Source: 0-14-3-00-62-12 sp034440555
GTDB taxonomy: Bacteria; Pseudomonadota; Gammaproteobacteria; Xanthomonadales; Ahniellaceae
NCBI GenBank assembly: GCA_034440555.1
Contig: JAWXCG010000301.1
Location: forward strand, 1-13,717
Direction of reading: 5' to 3'
Length of the DNA: 13,717 nucleotides
Position numbers and translations under genes: made by a program
Part shown: piece by piece, positions 7,247 through 13,717 of the stretch
Layout: the number at the start of each line of letters is the position of its first letter
How positions within the stretch are numbered: position 1 is the first letter of the stretch
The notes under the pieces: generated by a model
The model's database searches: none
The model's input: the letters and a program-made list of their open reading frames with translations, nothing else
Told to the model about the DNA's origin: nothing

Positions 7247-7786
7247 TCAGGCTTTGACCACGATCGTGTCGGCGATCAGATCGTGCATGCAGCGCTGATC
7301 GTTGCGGAAAATCATCAGCGAATCGACCAGCGAGATCACCGGGCCCAGCAACGGAATCGCACCCAGCAGACCGACCGGCAACCAGCGCGCAAAGATATAA
7401 CGCAGCAACGAACAGTGACTGCCGTCGAGACGCACGACTTTTATGCTGAACACGCGCTTGCCGATGGTTTGACCGTACCGGTGCAGTAACACCAGATTCA
7501 CGATCATCAGCGCCAACAGCGCCACCACGATAACTGCCGTGAAGCCGATCATCGTGGCCTGTTGTGCCTGCGCATCTTTTTGCACTTCAGGTAGAACAAT
7601 CGCTGCACCGATGCCGATGATTGCGGCCATGATCGCAAAGTCAACAATCACCGCGAGCAGACGCGTGAGGCGATCGGCAAGCACAAGCTGGTCAGCGTAA
7701 TAGTCATCCACCCGAGCCGCCGGAGCGGCGTATGGGTTGAGCTCTGGCGGCGCTGACAAAGACGGCAGGGGTGGTGGCTGCTGCAC
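7247..7786 (-). CDS. RDD-family membrane protein (first in cluster)
   Basis: The product is a 179-residue membrane protein. A Pro-rich cytosolic N terminus (1-37, with PPPLPSLSAPPELNPYAAP) precedes the RDD domain. The family's conserved polar residues are visible: R39/R42 and D49 in LADRLTRLLAVIVDFAI, the GQTIGKRVFSIKVV loop (105-118), and RNDQRCMHDLIADTIVV at the end. Three hydrophobic segments lie at about 45-65, 79-101 and 133-159. The RDD family has no single established function; members sit in operons with transport or envelope genes. GTG is the start, supported by GGAGG. A second RDD gene follows after 17 bases, so the two are almost certainly co-transcribed, and this gene opens the cluster. 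Confidence 0.9.
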   Translation of the reverse strand: MQQPPPLPSLSAPPELNPYAAPAARVDDYYADQLVLADRLTRLLAVIVDFAIMAAIIGIGAAIVLPEVQKDAQAQQATMIGFTAVIVVALLALMIVNLVLLHRYGQTIGKRVFSIKVVRLDGSHCSLLRYIFARWLPVGLLGAIPLLGPVISLVDSLMIFRNDQRCMHDLIADTIVVKA

Positions 7787-7871
7787 AGACGGGACCTCCA
7801 GTTTGGGAGTAGCACTCTAGCGGGCCGTGATCGAGTCGGGTATCGACGCTGCACTTTTTTAAAGATGTCGG
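7787..7871 (-). other. gap ahead of the RDD/MoxR gene cluster; likely promoter location
   Basis: This 85-base gap separates the gpsA unit from the seven-gene cluster and is the natural place for the cluster's promoter. It holds an AT-rich run (TTTAAAAAA on the minus strand, 7855-7863) and, closer to the RDD gene, a TAGAGT that could act as a -10, but no well-spaced -35 was found. No clear hairpin with a T-tract is present for ending the preceding transcript, so read-through is possible. Confidence 0.3.
7795..7799 (-). promoter_or_regulatory. strong Shine-Dalgarno of the first RDD gene
   Basis: The minus strand carries GGAGG eight bases before the GTG at 7786. It is the strongest ribosome binding site in the cluster and fixes the GTG start of the first gene. 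Confidence 0.7.
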
Positions 7872-8234
7872 TCAGACTCGTCCGGCCAGCATGAAAACGG
7901 GTAAATAGGCAGCCACCGCGCCAAGACCGATCAAGACGATGGCCAGCGCCGCCAGCGCCCAGTCAAGCAGGATCAGAGCCCGACGCCAGCCGCTGTCTGC
8001 AGCCAGTCGAGATACCAGCACGCCGCTAAATGCGGCGGCGAACAACAGCAGCGGCCAAATCATATAAAACGTCTGAAACAGGCGGATCGGCATCGGCAGT
8101 GGCTCGCCCGGCGCAAATGCCAAGGCATTCAGTCGTGGCATGAGGAACCAGACCATGAACATCAGCACCACGCTGGCGACGGTCGCCGTGGTTACGGCTT
8201 TCGCCTCGTTCGGGCTAAGCGGATGGCGGCTCAT
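7872..8234 (-). CDS. small predicted three-helix membrane protein, function unknown
   Basis: The product is 120 residues with a short polar N terminus (MSRHPLSPNEAKAVTTA) and hydrophobic helices at about 18-33, 54-74 and 87-114. I do not recognise the family. The frame stays open further upstream into gpsA, but those residues (Arg/His/Pro-rich) are the antisense-like signature of overlapping a real gene, so the ATG at 8234, 25 bases after the gpsA stop, is preferred. No strong Shine-Dalgarno precedes it, so expression may depend on coupling to gpsA. Its position at the end of the secB-gpsA unit, before an 85-base gap, suggests it is the last gene of that transcript. Confidence 0.7.
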   Translation of the reverse strand: MSRHPLSPNEAKAVTTATVASVVLMFMVWFLMPRLNALAFAPGEPLPMPIRLFQTFYMIWPLLLFAAAFSGVLVSRLAADSGWRRALILLDWALAALAIVLIGLGAVAAYLPVFMLAGRV

Positions 8235-8259
8235 GACGATGTTGGAATGCGGACAACGA

Positions 8260-9315
8260 TCAAGTCGTCGCGCTCCGAGTGCCGAACATTCCGGGTGGAT
8301 ATTCGGGCTTCTGTTCGCGTGCCAAGAGTGCCTGCAGCCCTTCGGCCGGCGTGCATTCCTCATTCAGTACACGCTGGACCTGGGCGGTGATCGGAAGATC
8401 CATGCCATGCCGGTTGGCCAGTCGCATCACCTCGTTCACGGTTTGAACGCTCTCCACCACTTGGCCGATCTGGCTGACCGCCTGCGCCAATTTCTGGCCG
8501 CGACCGAGCGCCAATCCAAGCCTGCGGTTGCGCGACAGGTCACCGGTGCAGGTCAGTACCAGATCACCGACTCCGGCCAGCCCCATGATTGTCTCCGGGC
8601 GTCCTCCGAGGGCGACGCACAAGCGCAGGATCTCGTTGAGGCCACGCGTGATCATGCCCGCGCGCGCGTTCAGCCCGAGCTGCATGCCATCGGCGACTCC
8701 GGTGGCGACTGCCAGTACGTTTTTCATCGCGCCGCCCAGTTCGGCACCGATCATGTCGGTACCGGTGTAGGCGCGGAACGCAGGACCGTGCAGAAGATGC
8801 GCAATGATCTCGGCAAATTCCATCGAATCGGAATGTACCGTGACCGCCGTCGGCAACCCTTGCGCGACTTCGCGTGCGAACGATGGCCCGGTAACAATCG
8901 CAGTCGGCGTGTCGGGTCCAAGTTCGGCCGCGGCAACTTCATGCAGGAAGCGGCCGGTTCCGGGTTCAAATCCCTTGGACGCCCAGGCCACGCCAGCAGG
9001 TGTGGGCGCGTGTACCAGCGCTTCGCGCAGCACGTCGGCGAAGGCGTGACTGGGCGTGACAATCAGCCACAGACTCGCTCCACGCAAGGTTTCACCCAGG
9101 TCGGCCGAGACTTGCAATGAATCGGGCAACAGGTCATCAGGCAGATAACGCTGATTGCAGCGGGTGCTTCGCATCGCGGCCATCGCAACCGGATCGCGAC
9201 CCCAAAGCGTGGTGACGACACCATGCCGTGCCAGCACCATTGCCAGGGCAGTGCCCCAGGACCCGGCGCCAAGCACGGCAACATGCTGATCTGTGGGCTG
9301 AACCATGGGACTCAT
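8260..9315 (-). CDS. gpsA: NAD(P)-dependent glycerol-3-phosphate dehydrogenase
   Basis: This cytosolic enzyme reduces dihydroxyacetone phosphate to sn-glycerol 3-phosphate, the backbone precursor of phospholipids. The protein is 351 residues, the usual length. It has an N-terminal Rossmann motif LGAGSWGTALA (15-25), WGRD for cofactor contact (38-41), SKGFEPGTG (113-121), GPSFAREV (143-150), the catalytic-lysine segment GGAMKNVLAVATG (194-206, K198), and GLAGVGDLVLTC (245-256) with SRNRRLG (261-267). The start at 9315 gives MSPMVQ; the second ATG at 9306 is an equally possible start. It follows secB by 45 bases and is probably co-transcribed with it. A small membrane-protein gene begins 25 bases after its stop. 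Confidence 0.98.
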   Translation of the reverse strand: MSPMVQPTDQHVAVLGAGSWGTALAMVLARHGVVTTLWGRDPVAMAAMRSTRCNQRYLPDDLLPDSLQVSADLGETLRGASLWLIVTPSHAFADVLREALVHAPTPAGVAWASKGFEPGTGRFLHEVAAAELGPDTPTAIVTGPSFAREVAQGLPTAVTVHSDSMEFAEIIAHLLHGPAFRAYTGTDMIGAELGGAMKNVLAVATGVADGMQLGLNARAGMITRGLNEILRLCVALGGRPETIMGLAGVGDLVLTCTGDLSRNRRLGLALGRGQKLAQAVSQIGQVVESVQTVNEVMRLANRHGMDLPITAQVQRVLNEECTPAEGLQALLAREQKPEYPPGMFGTRSATT

Positions 9316-9327
9316 GTGCCGAGGTTA

Positions 9328-9350
9328 CCGCGGTCGTGGCTCGCCCGCGG
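9328..9350 (-). repeat. short inverted repeat between secB and gpsA
   Basis: Two CCGCGG hexamers at 9328-9333 and 9345-9350 are separated by 11 bases, so the secB-gpsA mRNA could form a 6-bp stem here. No T-tract follows, so it is not a convincing intrinsic terminator; it might modulate downstream translation or stability. It may also be a chance feature of GC-rich DNA. Confidence 0.3.
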
Positions 9351-9360
9351 CTATCCTGGA

Positions 9361-9861
9361 TCAGGCGTTGGCGATCGGGGCAGCCCCGGCCTCAGCGCTC
9401 TTTCGCCGCAACTGTTCGACATAGATCTGATCAAAGTTGATCGGCTGCAGCAAGAACGGCGGGAAGCCGCCCGCCAGCACCATGTCGGATATCGCCTGAC
9501 GCGCGTACGGAAAAAGTGTGTTCGGGCAAAACGTGCCGAGCACGCCGTGCAGACTGGCCTGATCAAAGCCACTGAGACCGAACACGCCGGCCTGCTTCAC
9601 TTCAGCCAGATAGGCGTTCTTGTCACCAATCTTGCACGTCACGGTAACCGCCAGCACAACCTCATAGACGCCATCAGCGAGCCCGTTGACGGTCTGATTG
9701 AGATTCAACTGGATCTGCGGCTGGCCTTGTTCCTGGAAAATATGCGGCGCGCTCGGTGCTTCAAACGACGCGTCCTTGACGTAAATTTTTTGCACAGCGA
9801 CCTGGGCCTGCGCAGCTGCGTTGGTGTCGGCGCCGTTGGCGAGGGGACTGGGATCGGACAT
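9361..9861 (-). CDS. secB: protein-export chaperone SecB
   Basis: The product is a 166-residue homotetrameric cytosolic chaperone that holds preproteins unfolded and delivers them to SecA at the Sec translocon. Family marks are QKIYVKDASFEAPSAPHIF near the N terminus, LNLNQTVNGLADGVYEVVL, then VFGLSGFDQASLHGVLGTFCPNTLFPYARQ and the conserved end of the core, GGFPPFLLQPINF. It is about 10 residues longer than the E. coli protein, mainly through an Ala-rich N terminus. The ATG at 9861 was chosen because GGAG lies 6 bases upstream; another in-frame ATG four codons earlier would put that GGAG inside the coding region. gpsA follows after 45 bases, as is usual in this group. The identification is secure. 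Confidence 0.97.
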   Translation of the reverse strand: MSDPSPLANGADTNAAAQAQVAVQKIYVKDASFEAPSAPHIFQEQGQPQIQLNLNQTVNGLADGVYEVVLAVTVTCKIGDKNAYLAEVKQAGVFGLSGFDQASLHGVLGTFCPNTLFPYARQAISDMVLAGGFPPFLLQPINFDQIYVEQLRRKSAEAGAAPIANA

Positions 9862-9867
9862 TGAAAT

Positions 9868-9871
9868 CTCC
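9868..9871 (-). promoter_or_regulatory. Shine-Dalgarno of secB (decides start)
   Basis: The minus strand reads GGAG, then six bases, then the ATG at 9861. This selects that ATG over the in-frame ATG at 9873, whose own codons include the GGAG. Confidence 0.7.
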
Positions 9872-9878
9872 ATGGGTC

Positions 9879-9922
9879 TTGCGACCAGGTTGGGTGCGAG
9901 CAGGTTGGTTGCGGGCAGTTGG
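9879..9922 (-). repeat. three imperfect tandem copies of a 15-mer upstream of secB
   Basis: On the plus strand the units are TTGCGACCAGGTTGG (9879-9893), GTGCGAGCAGGTTGG (9894-9908) and TTGCGGGCAGTTGG (9909-9922, one base shorter). They lie in the untranslated leader of secB, ending about 18 bases from its start codon, so they could affect the mRNA leader or bind a regulator; a chance expansion is equally possible. The rest of the 188-base gap (9862-10049) shows no recognised gene. Confidence 0.6.
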
Positions 9923-10049
9923 CAAAAGGGCGCGGATTATTCCACGTTGCCGGGCTTGGGGCGAGCGAGCGGTTTAGTTCGGGTCGCGCGCGCCAGATTC
10001 AAGCGCGTCAACATCCGTGAAACGGTCGAACGGGCCACAGTCGCGTCGA

Positions 10050-10487
10050 TCAAGTCTTTCCTTTCACCACGGGCAGTTCGGCGCTGACCCAGGCGTTCAA
10101 ACCGCCGTCCAGGCAATGCACCTGGGTAAAGGCGGCCTTGCTGAGTCGGGCGCAAACACCCGGCGCCGCGGTACCGCTGCGGCAGACAACTGCGACCGGC
10201 AGCTCACGCACCCGGGCAAGATCCTTGTGTTCCGGGTCGAGCTGGTTCAGGGCCACGTGGCGCGCACCAGCAATATGGCTTTTCTCAAAATCGGCCAAAG
10301 GCGAGACGTCGATCACCAAGGCATTCTCGCGGTTGATCAGGCGCACCAGCTCAGCCGGCGAGATCATCTTGTAGCGACGCATCAACAAACCGATTTCGGT
10401 ACGCAGCAAAACGATCAAGACGGCTACCGCGATAGCAGCCAGAACATAGTGGTTGCCGATGAATTCAGGCAGACGCTGAAAAAACAC
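10050..10487 (-). CDS. membrane-anchored rhodanese-like protein (YibN type)
   Basis: This 145-residue protein has one N-terminal membrane helix (about residues 14-29, NHYVLAAIAVAVLIVLL) and a single cytoplasmic rhodanese domain (43-140). Visible domain marks are ISPAELVRLI, VIDVSPLADFEKSHIAGA (the substrate-binding DxR/HIxGA region), and the active-site loop CRSGTA with Cys102. It ends LDGGLNAWVSAELPVVKGK. Rhodaneses carry sulfur as a persulfide on this cysteine; the physiological acceptor of the YibN group is not known to me. Layout and neighbours match E. coli YibN, which lies upstream of grxC-secB-gpsA. The GTG start is supported by GGAG at 10494-10497 on the minus strand, with a suitable spacing. 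It begins 87 bases after the kinase gene ends and stops 188 bases before secB. Confidence 0.9.
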   Translation of the reverse strand: MFFQRLPEFIGNHYVLAAIAVAVLIVLLRTEIGLLMRRYKMISPAELVRLINRENALVIDVSPLADFEKSHIAGARHVALNQLDPEHKDLARVRELPVAVVCRSGTAAPGVCARLSKAAFTQVHCLDGGLNAWVSAELPVVKGKT

Positions 10488-10574
10488 GCTGGACTCCGGC
10501 GACAGTCAAAGGGGCGCGATTATGCTGTTATCGCGCAAGATGCGCCAGCACCGTTTGATGACAAGTCTGCCATC

Positions 10575-12749
10575 TCAGCGTGCGTTGAGCGCCGCTTTGC
10601 CCGGATGCGGCAGGCTGACGCTGAAAACGCTGCCCTGACCCTCGCCTGGTGACTGCGCACGCGCAACTCCGCCGTGCATCTGTGTCAGGTCGCGCACGAT
10701 CGACAAGCCCAACCCGGTCGAACTTTCGCCGCCGGTCGGGCGCGCCGAAAGCCGCTGGAAGCGTTTGAACAGCAAAACCTGGTCTTCCGCGCGAAAGCCC
10801 GGTCCGGAGTCACGCACTTCAACGCGTATTTCGTGTTCGGTATTGAATACCTTGACCTCGATGCGGCTGTTTTTTGGGGTGAACTTGATGGCATTGCTCA
10901 ACAAGTTATCCAGAATTTGATGCAACCGATCGGCATCGGCGCGCACCAGCGCATTGTGTGCACCGGAGAACTCGATCTGTTGTTGCTTGGCCAGCGCGCG
11001 GCTGCGCTGACGCTCGATGGCGTCGCCCACCAGTTCCGAGAAATCCAGGGTCGCCAGACGCAGTTCTATTCGACCAATGTCCAGCGCTGCCGATTCGAGC
11101 AGGTCGGTCAGCAAGCGTAAGGTACGTTGTGCGGCATTGACGATGATGCCGGCATGGCGCTTGGCGTTTTCCAGCGACTTGCCTTCGTCTGGGCCACTCT
11201 CGGCGCGAATCAGGTCGGCAAAGCCGAGGATCGAACTCATCGGATTGCGCAGGTCGTGTGCGGCGATGCCGAGCATCTCTGTTTTCACCCGGTCGGCCTC
11301 TTCGGCGCGTCGGCGCGCCCGTTCAGCGTCTTCGAGTGCCTGACCAAGGGTGTCCCGCGCCTGGCGCAGGCGCCGCTCGACGAGTACACGCTCCCAGTAG
11401 CGAAAGCCCAGCACGGTGGCCAGCAACAACGCCAGCAACACCGTCACCACGAGTACACGCCGAAAACTGCGCTCGCGCGTGATCAACTTGTCGCTCAGCT
11501 CGGCCTGGGTGCGCAGCGCGCCAATCTCGCGTTCGCGCTCCTCAGCGTGGTATCGACTTTCCAACAGGGCATAGCGGGCATGGCTTTGTTCCTCGAACAG
11601 CTGTTCGCTTTGCCGGATGAATGCTTTCTGCGCGGCCAGTGCCTGCTGGATATCCTTGCGTGCCTCGTGGATCTGCGCGATTTGCTGGTACAGCGGCATC
11701 AGATTGCGCGGAGCGCCCAGCTCCTGCGCCAGGTTGAGCGCGCGTTCACTGCTTTCGAGGGCATCCGCGAGCATGCTTTCGCGATGTTCAACATGTTCGG
11801 CCCGGTCGCTTTCGGCGGCAGTGAGATACAGCCGCCCCATCTGGCCGAGGATATCGGCGAGCTCGGGCTTGCTGCCCACCGCCGCCGCCAGGTCGAGTGC
11901 ACGTTCATAGGTCTTGAACGCCTGCATCACGCGTCCCATGCGCGCCTGGACCTGAGCCAGGACTGCCGTGGAGCCGGCCTCACCGATACGGTCGTCGCTG
12001 GCACGCTGGATCTGCAGTGCGCGTTCGATGCTCAACAGCGCCGTGGTCGAATCTCCAAGGTGCACCTGGGTGCGCGCCAATCCAACGTAGATCGCCGCCC
12101 GGTCCTGCGGCGGAATCTCGATGCGATTGCCAGCGCTATCCATGTCCGCGCGCGCGCGTTCGAACTGTTTCAGCGCGTTGTCGTAGTCGCCACGCTGTTC
12201 GAATACCTTGCCGATATTGATGGTCGAGGCGATGACGCCGGGGGTGTCCCCCAGTGTTTGCCACAGCGCCAGCACCTGCTGATGCAGATCGAGCGCTTCG
12301 GAGTCAAGACCCAGCATTTCGTAGGTGACACCCAGGCTGCTGTTGATCTTCGCTATCAGCCGCAGATCGCCCAGCTTTCGAGCGACGGATTGCGCTTCGC
12401 GCAAGCGCCCGGAAGCAAGCTCCAGATCACCGCGCAGACGCGCAATGCGGCCCAGATTGTGCAGTGATTCGACATGGCCCGTTTCATCGCCAGTTTTGAT
12501 CGATTCGGCCAAGGCCTGTTCGGCGATGGCGCGGGCACGATCCGGATCGCTGCGCGCGAGCCTGGATGCGGTCTCGTTGAGCTTGGATATTTGGCTGTGT
12601 GCGACGGCCTGCAGCGCTTCATTGGTGGCCGTCGAGGTGACCGGCGTATCTGCCGCGCTGGCAAACGCCAGTGCAAAGATCGACAGCATCCCGAACAGGG
12701 CGGAAGCGCGACAGGACGCTGATCGATGGAGTGTCGAATTTTGGGACAT
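10575..12749 (-). CDS. TPR-containing sensor histidine kinase
   Basis: The product is 724 residues from the chosen ATG. Residues 1-32 look like a signal peptide or N-terminal anchor (hydrophobic SALFGMLSIFALAFASA, with ASA before ADTP). Residues 60-380 are helical TPR-type repeats; the pattern of G at turns and AL/RAL near each repeat end recurs at about 40-residue steps. A coiled coil (390-430) leads into one membrane helix (431-449), then a second coiled coil rich in RRAEEADR (455-490). The kinase core follows: H-box AAHDLRNP with the predicted phospho-acceptor H498, N-box DNLLSNAIKFTP (N615, N619), G1 DSGPGF (647-652), and G2 TGLGLSIV (678-685). No receiver domain is attached. The TPR region should be periplasmic and may sense a protein or peptide ligand (inference). 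Earlier in-frame starts exist at 12782 (ATG) and 12839 (TTG); none of the three has a clear Shine-Dalgarno, and 12749 was chosen because it gives the best signal peptide. No response regulator is in the window, so the partner is unknown. Confidence 0.9.
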   Translation of the reverse strand: MSQNSTLHRSASCRASALFGMLSIFALAFASAADTPVTSTATNEALQAVAHSQISKLNETASRLARSDPDRARAIAEQALAESIKTGDETGHVESLHNLGRIARLRGDLELASGRLREAQSVARKLGDLRLIAKINSSLGVTYEMLGLDSEALDLHQQVLALWQTLGDTPGVIASTINIGKVFEQRGDYDNALKQFERARADMDSAGNRIEIPPQDRAAIYVGLARTQVHLGDSTTALLSIERALQIQRASDDRIGEAGSTAVLAQVQARMGRVMQAFKTYERALDLAAAVGSKPELADILGQMGRLYLTAAESDRAEHVEHRESMLADALESSERALNLAQELGAPRNLMPLYQQIAQIHEARKDIQQALAAQKAFIRQSEQLFEEQSHARYALLESRYHAEEREREIGALRTQAELSDKLITRERSFRRVLVVTVLLALLLATVLGFRYWERVLVERRLRQARDTLGQALEDAERARRRAEEADRVKTEMLGIAAHDLRNPMSSILGFADLIRAESGPDEGKSLENAKRHAGIIVNAAQRTLRLLTDLLESAALDIGRIELRLATLDFSELVGDAIERQRSRALAKQQQIEFSGAHNALVRADADRLHQILDNLLSNAIKFTPKNSRIEVKVFNTEHEIRVEVRDSGPGFRAEDQVLLFKRFQRLSARPTGGESSTGLGLSIVRDLTQMHGGVARAQSPGEGQGSVFSVSLPHPGKAALNAR

Positions 12750-12865
12750 CGGTAATTTCAGGCCGGAGCGCAGGGCAACCATCGGGAACACGCGGGCGAT
12801 CGCATTGCCACGCGAGTCACCCGGGCGCCCCGGCGGCAATCATGCCTGATGCGAGAGTAGAATTG

Positions 12866-12892
12866 GGTATAACACGCGGCTGTGTACAGCAA
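12866..12892 (-). promoter_or_regulatory. weak candidate sigma70 promoter ahead of the histidine kinase gene
   Basis: In the 153-base gap between the transporter gene and the kinase gene, the minus strand reads TTGCTG, a 15-base spacer, then TATACC. The two hexamers resemble -35 and -10 elements, but the spacer is shorter than the ideal 17. This is the most AT-rich spot in the gap. No terminator with a T-tract was seen after the transporter gene. Low confidence. Confidence 0.22.
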
Positions 12893-12902
12893 CGGTGCGC
12901 GT

Positions 12903-13717
12903 TCAAGAGGCTTCGGCGCCGTCTTTGACTGCCCTGCACAGGGCCAGCGCAGCCTCATAGTCCTGTGCGAAGGCAAGCCCAGGGCGCGGCACCACACCCA
13001 TCTTGCGCAGCACTTTGCGCGGCTGCGTCTGCAGACCCGACAGAATCACAGCGGTGTCCTGTGCGGCGCAGCGCTTGAGGAATTGTTGCAAGGCGTGCAC
13101 ACCCGAGGCATCAATCAGCGGCACCAGACGCATTCGCAAGATCAACACGCGCGGCGCATCGATGTAGGCGTCGAGCAGGGTGTCCAGGCGATTGGCAACA
13201 GCAAAAAAAAGTGGTCCGGCAAACTGGAACGCTTCGACACCCGACGGCAGTCGTTCGCGCTGACGCGCATCTTCACCCCGTTCTTCGCCATCGTCGCCGA
13301 TCAGCGGCACGCCACTGTTGATCTCGACAACCTCGGCCATGCGGTGCATGAATAGAAACGCGGCCAATACCACGCCTGCTTCGATGGCGATGGTCAGATC
13401 AAACATCACGGTCAGGGTGAAGGTCAGCACCAACACCAGACGATCCCCGTGCGGGCCGCGCCACAGATGCTTGAAGTGTTCGATCTCGGCCATGTTCCAC
13501 GCGACCATCAGAAGGATCGCCGCCAGCGTAGCGAGCGGGACAAAGCTCATCGCACCTGCAGCGAGCAGCATGAATCCCAGCAAGAACACGGAATGCAGAA
13601 TGCCCGACAGCGGCGAGCGCGCGCCGGCGCGCACATTGGTAGCAGTGCGGGCGATGGCTCCGGTCGCGGGCAGGCCACCGAACAACGCCGAAGCGCAATT
13701 GGCGATGCCCTGCGCGA
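12903..13717 (-). CDS. SulP-family inorganic anion transporter with STAS domain (5' end cut by window edge)
   Basis: This is the C-terminal 270 residues of a SulP (SLC26-type) transporter; the start lies beyond the right edge. The first visible residues (AQGIANCASALFGGLPATG, then AIARTATN and RAGARSPLSG) are the conserved SulP block before the last membrane helices. Hydrophobic helices follow, including SVFLLGFMLLAAGAMSF and a segment near LVLTFTLTVMFDLTIAI. The last 130 or so residues form a cytoplasmic STAS domain, with the family signature FQFAGPLFFAVANRL, a strand VLILRM, and the loop IDASGVHAL. The serine in that loop is at the site phosphorylated in anti-sigma-factor antagonists of the same fold. 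The family moves sulfate, bicarbonate or dicarboxylates with protons or sodium; the substrate cannot be read from this fragment. It ends 153 bases before the histidine kinase start, so co-transcription is uncertain. The family call is firm. Confidence 0.93.
   Translation of the reverse strand, partial: AQGIANCASALFGGLPATGAIARTATNVRAGARSPLSGILHSVFLLGFMLLAAGAMSFVPLATLAAILLMVAWNMAEIEHFKHLWRGPHGDRLVLVLTFTLTVMFDLTIAIEAGVVLAAFLFMHRMAEVVEINSGVPLIGDDGEERGEDARQRERLPSGVEAFQFAGPLFFAVANRLDTLLDAYIDAPRVLILRMRLVPLIDASGVHALQQFLKRCAAQDTAVILSGLQTQPRKVLRKMGVVPRPGLAFAQDYEAALALCRAVKDGAEAS

Noticed and set aside
8140..9120. Plus-strand open frame of 326 codons
   Set aside because: It is antisense to gpsA, whose identity is certain; the frame has no ribosome binding site or recognisable domain.
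9937..10155. 72-codon minus-strand frame as a remnant of grxC
   Set aside because: It overlaps the end of the rhodanese gene in another frame, has no CPYC or glutathione-binding motif, and is dominated by Arg and Pro.
10521..10565. Small hairpin GCGCA-TCT-TGCGC after the histidine kinase gene as a terminator, and CATAAT as a -10 for the rhodanese gene
   Set aside because: The stem is only 5 bp with no T-tract, and no -35 lies at a suitable distance from CATAAT. Neither call is supported.
11127..12467. Plus-strand open frame of 446 codons
   Set aside because: It is antisense to the histidine kinase TPR region; composition is shadow-like and no domain is visible, while the minus strand encodes a complete kinase.
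12839..12843. TTG at 12839 as the histidine kinase start
   Set aside because: It would add 30 residues of Arg/Pro/Gly-rich sequence before a good signal peptide; the ATG at 12749 explains the N terminus better, although the ATG at 12782 cannot be excluded.
13203..13210. Run of eight A (T on the coding strand) in the transporter gene as a possible phase-variable tract
   Set aside because: The run encodes the family-conserved Leu-Phe-Phe in the STAS domain (GPLFFAVA), so it is explained by protein conservation; nothing suggests switching.

Overview
This window looks like chromosomal DNA from a GC-rich gammaproteobacterium. The rhodanese (YibN-like)-secB-gpsA block is a gammaproteobacterial arrangement. 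The protein sequences most resemble, from memory, Lysobacterales (Xanthomonadales) such as Rhodanobacteraceae or Lysobacteraceae; that placement is inference, since no search was run. Every recognisable gene lies on the minus strand, so transcription runs from the right edge to the left edge. There are no rRNA, tRNA, CRISPR, IS or phage features, and no gene-free stretch exceeds about 240 bases.

Right part (13717 to 10575): the C-terminal part of a SulP-family anion transporter with its STAS domain, cut by the window edge. It is followed by a sensor histidine kinase with a predicted periplasmic TPR region and no response regulator beside it.

Middle part (10487 to 7872): a membrane-anchored rhodanese, the export chaperone SecB, glycerol-3-phosphate dehydrogenase GpsA and a small three-helix membrane protein. 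The glutaredoxin gene grxC, which sits between the rhodanese gene and secB in E. coli, is absent. In its place is a 188-base gap carrying three imperfect tandem copies of a 15-mer just upstream of secB.

Left part (7786 to 35): a compact, probably single-transcript cluster of seven genes. In order of transcription they are RDD, RDD, SpoIIM-like, DUF4129, DUF4350, MoxR AAA+ ATPase and DUF58. Several junctions are 4-base ATGA overlaps. The set combines a cytosolic AAA+ chaperone-type ATPase, its usual DUF58 partner, and four or five membrane proteins of unknown biochemical role. Similar gene content occurs around moxR2 in Mycobacterium tuberculosis (from memory, roughly Rv3690-Rv3695), so this is a widely conserved but poorly understood envelope system. 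It is the best candidate in the window for an undescribed system. Two gaps interrupt the otherwise tight packing, and each can be bridged by a small open frame (69 and 44 codons) that deserves checking.
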